This document shows, piece by piece, positions 1 through 6,505 of a stretch of DNA of 6,505 nucleotides. The notes beneath the pieces are model-generated. The model did not search any database. It saw only the letters and a program-made list of their open reading frames with translations, and was not told the origin of the DNA. Numbering within the stretch: the first letter of the stretch is position 1; each line of letters begins with the position of its first letter. The stretch is from Clostridia bacterium (GTDB lineage: Bacteria; Bacillota; Clostridia; Oscillospirales; Acutalibacteraceae). The translations under genes and the position numbers were made by a program. The stretch lies in NCBI GenBank assembly GCA_017534365.1, contig JAFWCS010000287.1, forward strand, positions 1 to 6,505. Direction: 5' to 3'.

Positions 1-1007
1 ACCGCCCCGGGCATGACGATGGAGTAATCCACTTCGGCGCCCTCCTCCACCGTGACGTTGGAGAACAGCACGGAATAGTCGATGCGGCCGCCGATGACGC
101 AGCCGGCGGAGACCATGGAGTTTTCCACCTTGGCCGTACCGGAAAGGTAATGGGGCGCGGTGGACAGGTTCTTGCAGTAGATGCGCCAGGAGGAATCGCT
201 GAGGTCGATATTCGCCTTGGGATTCAGCAGGTCGAGGTTGGCTTCCCACAGGCTGTCGATGGTACCCACGTCCTTCCAGTAGCCGTCGAACTTGTAGGCA
301 AACATCCGTTCGCCCGCGCCGTGCATGGCGGGGATCACATTCTTTCCGAAATCGTTGGAGGAATCCGGATCGTTCTCATCCGCGATCAGGTACTCCCGCA
401 GTTTTTTCCAGGTGAACATGTACACGCCCATGGAGGCCTTGTTGCTCTTGGGATTTTTCGGCTTCTCCTCAAAGGCGGTGATGGCGCCGTCGTCGTCCAC
501 GAACATCAGGCCGAAGCGGGAGGCCTCCTCCCACGGTACCTCCAGCATGGCGATGGTGCAGTCGGCGTTCTTTTCTTTATGGAAATCCAGCATCTTGGAA
601 TAATCCATTTTATAGATATGATCCCCGGAAAGGATCAGCACGTATTCCGGATCATAGCGCTCGATGAAATTGATATTCTGATAAATGGCGTTCGCCGTGC
701 CTTTATACCACTCGGTGCCCTTGATCTGCTGATAGGGGGAGAGGATGTGAACGCCGCCGTTTGCGCGGTCCAGATCCCAGGACTGGCCGTTGCCGATGTA
801 GTCGTTGAGCTCCAGCGGCTGATACTGCGTGAGCACGCCGACGGTGTCGATGCCGGAGTTGACGCAGTTGGAAAGCGGGAAGTCAATGATGCGGTATTTG
901 CCGCCGTAGGGCACGGCGGGCTTGGCGATGGATTTGGTCAGAATGCCGAGCCGGCTGCCCTGACCGCCCGCGAGCAGCATCGCAATGCATTCGGGTTTGA
1001 TTGCCAT
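1..1007 (-). CDS. glgC: Glucose-1-phosphate adenylyltransferase (ADP-glucose pyrophosphorylase), 3' end cut by window edge
   Basis: This enzyme makes ADP-glucose from ATP and glucose-1-phosphate, the committed cytoplasmic step of bacterial glycogen synthesis. The window holds 335 codons and two more bases. Family members are usually about 380-430 residues, so only the end of the C-terminal beta-helix domain is missing. Visible motifs are the nucleotide-binding loop AGGQGSRLG (residues 13-21), [19 protein letters not shown] (29-47), [10 protein letters not shown] (127-136) with the likely catalytic Asp129, FEEKP (179-183) with the sugar-phosphate Lys182, and [15 protein letters not shown] (243-257). 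From about residue 285, hexapeptide-like repeats of the left-handed beta-helix begin ([14 protein letters not shown]). The ATG at 1005-1007 is preceded by AGGAGG seven bases upstream, which fixes the start. It lies 61 bp downstream of glgB on the same strand and is probably co-transcribed. The identification is firm. GlgD-like paralogues lack several of these catalytic motifs, so GlgD is unlikely. Confidence 0.97.
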   Translation of the reverse strand, partial: MAIKPECIAMLLAGGQGSRLGILTKSIAKPAVPYGGKYRIIDFPLSNCVNSGIDTVGVLTQYQPLELNDYIGNGQSWDLDRANGGVHILSPYQQIKGTEWYKGTANAIYQNINFIERYDPEYVLILSGDHIYKMDYSKMLDFHKEKNADCTIAMLEVPWEEASRFGLMFVDDDGAITAFEEKPKNPKSNKASMGVYMFTWKKLREYLIADENDPDSSNDFGKNVIPAMHGAGERMFAYKFDGYWKDVGTIDSLWEANLDLLNPKANIDLSDSSWRIYCKNLSTAPHYLSGTAKVENSMVSAGCVIGGRIDYSVLFSNVTVEEGAEVDYSIVMPGA

Positions 1008-1029
1008 AATGTGGCCTCCTTTTCTTGAT

Positions 1030-1046
1030 CCGCCGCCCGGCGGCGG
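1030..1046 (-). other. Intercistronic GC hairpin between glgB and glgC
   Basis: A perfect 7-bp stem (CCGCCGC pairing with GCGGCGG) with a 3-nt loop lies in the 61-bp gap between the glgB stop and the glgC start. In the direction of transcription it is followed by ATCAAGAAAAGGAGG and has no T-run, so it does not look like an intrinsic terminator. It sits about ten bases upstream of the glgC ribosome binding site. It could stabilise the transcript or tune glgC translation relative to glgB. That role is inference, since short GC palindromes also arise by chance in GC-rich DNA. Confidence 0.4.
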
Positions 1047-1068
1047 CAGTCTGGATTCTGCAGGGAAC

Positions 1069-3018
<1,950 letters not shown>

Positions 3019-3029
3019 CTATTTATCCG

Positions 3030-3034
3030 CCTCC
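3030..3034 (-). promoter_or_regulatory. Widely spaced ribosome binding site of glgB
   Basis: GGAGG on the minus strand lies 11 bases before the GTG start of glgB, longer than the 5-9 bases usual in Firmicutes. With the GTG start this suggests modest initiation efficiency, although glgB is the first gene of its operon. In-frame TAG at 3019-3021 excludes a longer protein. The next in-frame alternative, GTG at codon 8, would lie still further from this site. Confidence 0.6.
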
Positions 3035-3072
3035 ATCCGTTCAGGAAATTCTATGCATAATTATTTAGATTA

Positions 3073-3100
3073 ATTATACCATAAAACAGTGCTTTTGCAA
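3073..3100 (-). promoter_or_regulatory. Extended -10 sigma-A-like promoter for glgB-glgC
   Basis: Read on the minus strand, the -35 box is TTGCAA (3095-3100, four of six consensus bases), the spacer is 16 bp and the -10 box is a perfect TATAAT (3073-3078). The bases TGG immediately before the -10 give the extended -10 motif TGnTATAAT. Transcription would start near 3066, giving a leader of about 48 nt before the glgB GTG. AT-rich sequence upstream, including the palindrome TTTTATAAAA at 3115-3124, may act as an UP-like element. Confidence 0.75.
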
Positions 3101-3143
3101 GACCCGTTTGTGAATTTTATAAAAACATTGTTGGTTTTTGACA

Positions 3144-3245
3144 GCAAACGCGGCAAAATCCGGCGCTTCCGCATTGACAAACCGGCGATTTTTTGATAAG
3201 ATGACAGTGGTTTATTATAGCCGCACGTTTCAAAACGGCAAACGC
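3144..3245 (+). repeat. Pair of GCAAACGC direct repeats flanking the rightward promoter
   Basis: The octamer GCAAACGC occurs at 3144-3151 and again at 3238-3245, with C two bases before each copy. Both copies are bracketed by TTTTG and CAAAA in inverted arrangement: TTTTG before and CAAAA after the first, the reverse for the second. The repeats are 94 bp apart, close to nine helical turns, and straddle the predicted promoter at 3174-3202. This would suit a pair of operator half-sites or a looping repressor, but the repeat is short and could be chance. The regulator is not identifiable from this window. Confidence 0.3.
3174..3202 (+). promoter_or_regulatory. Sigma-A-like promoter for the pseudokinase-phosphoesterase operon
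   Basis: A perfect -35 box TTGACA (3174-3179), a 17-bp spacer and a -10 box TAAGAT (3197-3202, four of six consensus bases) point rightward. The predicted start is near 3209, giving a leader of about 57 nt before the ATG at 3266. A second TTGACA at 3138-3143 has no reasonable -10 at the right distance. TATTAT at 3213-3218 is a good -10 match without a convincing -35. Confidence 0.7.
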
Positions 3246-3252
3246 TTTTGAA
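3229..3252 (+). other. Inverted repeat abutting the pseudokinase ribosome binding site
   Basis: TTCAAAA (3229-3235) and TTTTGAA (3246-3252) form a perfect 7-bp inverted repeat around the 10-base spacer CGGCAAACGC. The right arm shares its last two bases with the AAGGAG Shine-Dalgarno sequence at 3251-3256. In the transcript this AU-rich hairpin could partly occlude the ribosome binding site. As DNA it could be an operator centred just downstream of the promoter. The stem is weak, so either function is tentative. Confidence 0.4.
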
Positions 3253-3256
3253 GGAG
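3251..3256 (+). promoter_or_regulatory. Ribosome binding site that decides the pseudokinase start
   Basis: AAGGAG lies nine bases before the ATG at 3266-3268. An in-frame TTG at 3248-3250 would extend the protein by six residues, but it would place this site inside the coding sequence and has no Shine-Dalgarno sequence of its own. The ATG is therefore the chosen start, and the zinc-ribbon cysteines begin seven codons later. Confidence 0.85.
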
Positions 3257-3265
3257 AAACCGAAT

Positions 3266-5053
3266 ATGGTTAGCACTGATCATCTTTGTATGCGCTGCAT
3301 GCGCGAAATCGGGGAAGCGAAGATCTGCCCGCACTGCGGGTATCACGTGGATTCCGTGCAGATCCCGCCCTACCTGCCCGTGCGCACGCTGGTCGCCAAC
3401 CGCTATCTGGTCGGCACCCTGCTTGAATACAACAGCGAGGGCGCGACTTATATCGGCTGGGATATGACGGAAAAAAAGGCGGTCAAGATCCGCGAATTCA
3501 TCCCCGACACCATCACCGTGCGTGACGAAGCCACGCTGCAGGTGCGCGTGATGCAGGGGCAGGAGCGCACGTTCGGCGAGCTGCGCCAGAGCTTCAACGA
3601 GCTGTGGACCAAGCTTGCGCGGCTCAAGGGACTCTCCGCGCTCATCAGCGTCAACGCCGTGGCCGAGGATCACGGCACGTCCTACGCGATCTATGACCAC
3701 TTCGAAGGCATCAGCCTGCGCGATTTCCTGCTGCGCAGCAAGACCGGTTATCTTCCGTGGGAACGCGCGCAGCAGCTGCTCATGCCGATCCTCTCCACCC
3801 TCGGCACGCTGCACTCCTCGGGCATCATTCACCGCGGCATCTCCCCCTCCACCCTGGTCATCGCCGGGGATGGCAAAATCAAGATCACCGGCTTCTGCAT
3901 CGGCGCCGCGCGCACCGCGCGCAGCGAGCTGAGCAGCCAGCTGTTTGACGGCTACGCCGCCATTGAGCAATACGGCTTCAACGGCCAGCAGGGCACGTGG
4001 ACGGATATCTACGCCTTCGGCGCCGTGCTTTATCGCACGCTGATCGGCAGCGATCCGATCTCCGCGCGCGAACGCATTCAGAACGACCGCCTGATGGTGC
4101 CCGGCAAATTTGCGGAGGCCCTGCCCGCCTATGTGATCAACGGGCTGGTCAACGCGCTGCAGATCCTGCCGGAGGATCGCACGCGCACCGTGGAGCAGCT
4201 GCGCGCCGAGCTGTCCGCTTCGCCCGTCGCGACAGCGGTCAGCGGACAGTATCAGCAGACCGCGCCCGGCCCGCAGCCCGCCGCCGGCCCGGCCCGCAAG
4301 GGGAAACCGAAAAAACCGGTCCGCGGCGGCGCCGTCGTGTTCCTGACGACGCTGCTCTCGCTGCTGCTCGGTCTGGGCATCTTCGCGCTGCTTTCTTTCA
4401 CGGTTTTCAAAGACAAATATTCTTTCAGCTTCCTGGACGGCAGGGCGCAGACCACGGATGCCGCGCAGGCCGAAACAGTCAAGGTGCCGGATTTCGTCAC
4501 CCGCAGCTACTACGACGTGATCTCCAACCCGGTATTCAAAAACAATTTCCAGTTCGTGCAGGAATTCGTCTATGACGACGAGGTCGCCGTCGGCTACATC
4601 GTGCGCCAGAGCGTCGCGCCGGATACCGACGTGCAGCAGGGCGCGGTAATCACCCTGTACGTCAGCAACGGCAAGGAATCCCTGCTGCTGCCGAACGTGG
4701 AGGGCAAGACCGCGGAGGAGGCCGAAAAAGAGCTGACCGATCTCGGCTTCAAGGTGACGAAGACCGAAGCGGTCGATCAGTCCGCGCCGAACAACACCGT
4801 GCTCAAAATGTCGCCGCTGGCCAACCAGAGCTATGACCGCGGCACCATCGTCATCCTGCAGATCAACACGCTGCCGGCCGAAACCACCGCGAGCGAGGAC
4901 GAGGGTTCCTCCTACACCCGCCGCTCCTCCTATTCTTATAATCAGGATGACGAGGATGAGAACGGAAACGGAGAGGAAGAGGAGACCACCACCCGCAGCT
5001 ATAACAGTTATTCCGACGAAGAATCCGACTACAATTCGGATACCAACTATTGA
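3266..5053 (+). CDS. Zinc-ribbon, Ser/Thr kinase-like (probable pseudokinase), PASTA-repeat membrane protein
   Basis: This 595-residue protein is built like the PASTA Ser/Thr kinases (PrkC/PknB group) that sense cell-wall material. In order: a zinc ribbon (C8-x2-C11 and C21-x2-C24), a kinase-like domain (about 46-315), a Pro/Ala/Lys linker (333-353), one transmembrane helix (about 355-381) with basic residues on its cytoplasmic side, two PASTA repeats (about 405-470 and 472-537) outside the cell, and an acidic Ser/Tyr/Thr-rich tail (538-595). The kinase fold is clear from GTSYAIYDHFEGISLRDFL (137-155), GYAAIEQY (229-236), WTDIYAFGAVLY (245-256) and PEDRTR (302-307). Catalytic positions are degenerate: glycine loop LEYNSEGATY (53-62), HRD changed to HRG (Gly191), the following Asn changed to Thr196, and DFG changed to GFC (209-211). 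The beta-3 Lys is probably Arg76. It is therefore likely catalytically dead and may act as a cell-wall-responsive scaffold or sensor. It is followed after 24 bp by the phosphoesterase gene. Confidence 0.9.
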   Translation: MVSTDHLCMRCMREIGEAKICPHCGYHVDSVQIPPYLPVRTLVANRYLVGTLLEYNSEGATYIGWDMTEKKAVKIREFIPDTITVRDEATLQVRVMQGQERTFGELRQSFNELWTKLARLKGLSALISVNAVAEDHGTSYAIYDHFEGISLRDFLLRSKTGYLPWERAQQLLMPILSTLGTLHSSGIIHRGISPSTLVIAGDGKIKITGFCIGAARTARSELSSQLFDGYAAIEQYGFNGQQGTWTDIYAFGAVLYRTLIGSDPISARERIQNDRLMVPGKFAEALPAYVINGLVNALQILPEDRTRTVEQLRAELSASPVATAVSGQYQQTAPGPQPAAGPARKGKPKKPVRGGAVVFLTTLLSLLLGLGIFALLSFTVFKDKYSFSFLDGRAQTTDAAQAETVKVPDFVTRSYYDVISNPVFKNNFQFVQEFVYDDEVAVGYIVRQSVAPDTDVQQGAVITLYVSNGKESLLLPNVEGKTAEEAEKELTDLGFKVTKTEAVDQSAPNNTVLKMSPLANQSYDRGTIVILQINTLPAETTASEDEGSSYTRRSSYSYNQDDEDENGNGEEEETTTRSYNSYSDEESDYNSDTNY

Positions 5054-5065
5054 GTTTAAGGAAAG

Positions 5066-5070
5066 AAGGA
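5066..5070 (+). promoter_or_regulatory. Ribosome binding site within a purine-rich tandem repeat
   Basis: AAGGA lies seven bases before the ATG at 5078. The 24-bp gap between the two genes is almost all purine and carries two copies of GGAAAGAA (5060-5067 and 5068-5075), so several overlapping Shine-Dalgarno-like sites exist. No terminator or promoter is visible in the gap, which supports co-transcription with the upstream gene. Confidence 0.7.
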
Positions 5071-5077
5071 AAGAAGG

Positions 5078-6319
5078 ATGAAACAATCTCTGCGCCGTTT
5101 CGGCAAAATCTGCGTCAGCCTGCTGCTTTGCGGCATGCTGCTGTTCACCTGCGCCGCGCCGGCGATCGCCGAGGACGTCAACGGCGGCGGCTTTGACCGC
5201 CCGGTCAACGCGCATCTGACCTTCAATGAAGACGGAGAATTCACCATTCTGCAGGTGGCGGATATTCAGGACGGCGCCTTGCTGACCACACTCGCCAAGG
5301 AAACGCTGCGCGCCGCCGTGGAAAAAACGAATCCCGATCTGATCATGCTCACCGGCGACAATATCGCGGGTTATGTCTGCACGGTCGGCAGCCTGCCGAT
5401 GTATGCGATCCGTCAGTTCATGGAAATCTTTGAAGAATTCGGCATTCCCGTTGCCGCCGTTTACGGCAACCACGACGATCAGAACACTGCCATGGATAAG
5501 GAAGCGCAGATGGAAGTGTATATGGAATACGACTGCTTCATCGGCTGCAAGGGCGTTGTTGCGGAAAAGACTGTCGGCAGCAACACCATGAAGAACGTCG
5601 GGACTTACAATATCCCCGTTTTCGCTTCCAAGGACAGCGATCAGGTGCTGTTCAACGTCTGGTGCTTCGATTCCGGCAACTACAATCCCGATAACAGCGT
5701 CGGCGGTTACGGCTATGTGCTGCCCGAGCAGGTCGCGTGGTACGAGGATGTTTCCAACGCGCTCAAGGCGGAAAACGGCGGCGAGCCCGTGCCCTCGATT
5801 GCGTTCCAGCACATCGTGCCCCCGCAGATCTACCGCGCGCTCAAGGAAGTGCCCAAAGGTACGGAAGGCGCCATCACCCGCAACGGCAAGTATTACACGC
5901 TGCCCGACGACGTGGATCCCGCGACAAACTGGCTCGGGGAACCTCCCTGCCCGCCGAATGTCGATTTTGAGCCCGCCTATGCGCAGGTGGATTCCATGGT
6001 GCGTCAGGGCGACGTGGTCGCGCTCTTCTACGGCCACGATCATATCAACAGCTATATTGTGCCCTATGAGGGCATCGACCTCGTTTCTTCGCCCGGCATG
6101 ACCTATCTTTCCTATAATGACGCGAACCGCGGCTTCCGCACCATCACGATAAATAAAGCGGATCCCTCCGCCTACACGACCAGAACCTACACAGTCGAAG
6201 AGCTGTTTGAGGGCAATACCTTCCGCACGGTGCTGCTGAAGCTCCAGAGCATCATCGACATCGTCAAAGGCTTCTTTGTCGACCTCTGGAACACAAAGCT
6301 CCAGCCGCTTTTCAGCTGA
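5078..6319 (+). CDS. Exported calcineurin-like metallophosphoesterase (Dcr2/purple-acid-phosphatase-like)
   Basis: This 413-residue protein has the metal-site motifs of calcineurin-like phosphoesterases, which hydrolyse phosphate mono- or diesters with a two-metal centre. The substrate cannot be told from sequence. The N-terminus is a clear Sec signal peptide: basic KQSLRRFGK, hydrophobic ICVSLLLCGMLLF, and cleavage most likely after AIA (29-31). Metal and catalytic motifs are ADIQDG (61-66), LTGDN (91-95), YGNHDD (129-134), FQHIVP (243-248) and YGHDHINS (318-325). The first motif has Gln64 where many relatives have His. No lipobox, sorting signal or strong C-terminal membrane segment is visible, so the mature protein is probably released or loosely attached. 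Its end (381-413) is an amphipathic, hydrophobic-rich stretch. The gene follows the PASTA pseudokinase by 24 bp and both products place domains outside the membrane, so they may serve one envelope process. The family call is firm and the Dcr2-like subgroup is less certain. Confidence 0.9.
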   Translation: MKQSLRRFGKICVSLLLCGMLLFTCAAPAIAEDVNGGGFDRPVNAHLTFNEDGEFTILQVADIQDGALLTTLAKETLRAAVEKTNPDLIMLTGDNIAGYVCTVGSLPMYAIRQFMEIFEEFGIPVAAVYGNHDDQNTAMDKEAQMEVYMEYDCFIGCKGVVAEKTVGSNTMKNVGTYNIPVFASKDSDQVLFNVWCFDSGNYNPDNSVGGYGYVLPEQVAWYEDVSNALKAENGGEPVPSIAFQHIVPPQIYRALKEVPKGTEGAITRNGKYYTLPDDVDPATNWLGEPPCPPNVDFEPAYAQVDSMVRQGDVVALFYGHDHINSYIVPYEGIDLVSSPGMTYLSYNDANRGFRTITINKADPSAYTTRTYTVEELFEGNTFRTVLLKLQSIIDIVKGFFVDLWNTKLQPLFS

Positions 6320-6330
6320 TCATCCTGCAG

Positions 6331-6363
6331 GCGGGCGCCGTTTCGGGAACGGCGCCCGCTTTC
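6331..6363 (+). terminator. Probable intrinsic terminator after the phosphoesterase gene
   Basis: A perfect 12-bp GC-rich stem (GCGGGCGCCGTT at 6331-6342 and AACGGCGCCCGC at 6348-6359) with a TCGGG loop lies 11 bp after the stop codon at 6317-6319. Only three T residues follow, so the U-tract is weak and some readthrough into the downstream regulator gene is plausible. Position and stem strength support termination or 3'-end protection of the two-gene operon. Confidence 0.65.
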
Positions 6364-6408
6364 AACGCTCCGGCGGGAGTACAGACAAGAGAAAAGGAGA
6401 GCTGCGGA

Positions 6409-6505
6409 ATGCCGAGAAAAGACGCCGGCAGCACAAAAATGAAGATCATCAGCGCCGCCTGGGCGCTGTTCTATGAGCAGGGGTATGACAACACGACGAT
6501 CGAGG
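6409..6505 (+). CDS. TetR-family transcriptional regulator, N-terminal fragment at window edge
   Basis: Only 32 codons and one base are present. The peptide begins MPRKDAGSTKMKIISAAWAL and continues with FYEQGYDNTTIE, matching the opening of a TetR-type helix-turn-helix: helix 1 in the form I-x-x-A-A-x-x-L-F, then the GY-x-x-T-T-I turn into helix 2. The ATG at 6409 is preceded by AAGGAG nine bases upstream. The 89-bp gap before it holds the terminator hairpin and no convincing promoter. TetR proteins usually repress neighbouring or own genes in response to a small ligand. The ligand-binding domain and targets lie outside the window. The assignment rests on a short segment. Confidence 0.75.
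   Translation, partial: MPRKDAGSTKMKIISAAWALFYEQGYDNTTIE

Noticed and set aside
150..1028. A 292-codon open frame on the plus strand opposite glgC
   Set aside because: It is antisense to the conserved glgC reading frame and shows no ribosome binding site or family motif.
3138..3143. Upstream TTGACA as an alternative rightward -35 box
   Set aside because: The position 17 bp downstream is CGGCGC, which is not a -10 box, whereas the TTGACA at 3174 has TAAGAT at the right distance.
3236..3249. Possible catabolite-response (cre) site, minus strand CAAAAGCGTTTGCC
   Set aside because: The AAAGCGTTT core resembles a CcpA/LacI-type operator, but both ends deviate from the cre consensus and it lies downstream of the promoter. 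It is too weak to call.
3070..3276. A 68-codon minus-strand frame across the divergent promoter region
   Set aside because: It starts inside the pseudokinase gene, covers both predicted promoters, and shows no ribosome binding site or recognisable motif.
5150..5152. Cys25 of the phosphoesterase as a lipoprotein attachment site
   Set aside because: The preceding residues LFT followed by CAA do not fit a lipobox, and the AIA signal peptidase I site just downstream fits better.
3230..6043. A 937-codon open frame on the minus strand, the longest uninterrupted frame in the window, antisense to both rightward genes
   Set aside because: It lies opposite two genes with clear family motifs, ribosome binding sites and a promoter. 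Its translation is rich in His, Arg, Ala, Gly and Val, as expected for the complement of GC-rich codons, with no recognisable domain, and it crosses the intergenic gap.

Overview
The window looks like chromosomal DNA from a GC-rich member of the Firmicutes (Clostridia), plausibly an Oscillospirales-type gut anaerobe. This is inferred from glgB-glgC gene order, a zinc-ribbon plus kinase plus PASTA architecture typical of Clostridia, strong AGGAGG-like ribosome binding sites, and sigma-A-like promoters in an AT-rich spacer between GC-rich genes. No mobile element, RNA gene or CRISPR array was found.

Left half (1-3018, minus strand): a glycogen synthesis operon transcribed leftward. The branching enzyme gene glgB comes first, then glgC (ADP-glucose pyrophosphorylase), which runs off the left edge. 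A 61-bp gap holding a GC hairpin separates them. GlgC makes ADP-glucose, the donor for glycogen synthase (not in the window), and GlgB adds alpha-1,6 branches.

Middle (3019-3265): an AT-rich divergent promoter region. It has a leftward extended -10 promoter for glgB and a rightward TTGACA-17-TAAGAT promoter. Two copies of GCAAACGC lie 94 bp apart on either side of the rightward promoter. An inverted repeat abuts the ribosome binding site of the rightward operon.

Right half (3266-6319, plus strand): a two-gene operon. The first gene encodes a membrane protein with an N-terminal zinc ribbon, a Ser/Thr kinase-like domain, one transmembrane helix, two PASTA repeats and an acidic Ser/Tyr-rich tail. 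The kinase fold is recognisable, but the HRD Asp, its downstream Asn, the DFG Asp and most of the glycine loop are all replaced, so it is probably a pseudokinase. The second gene, 24 bp downstream, encodes an exported calcineurin-like metallophosphoesterase with a nearly complete metal site. A GC-rich hairpin follows, then the first 32 codons of a probable TetR-family regulator at the right edge.

The most interesting unit is the PASTA pseudokinase and exported phosphoesterase pair, transcribed divergently from the glycogen operon. A functional link between the two operons is only a hypothesis based on the shared promoter region.
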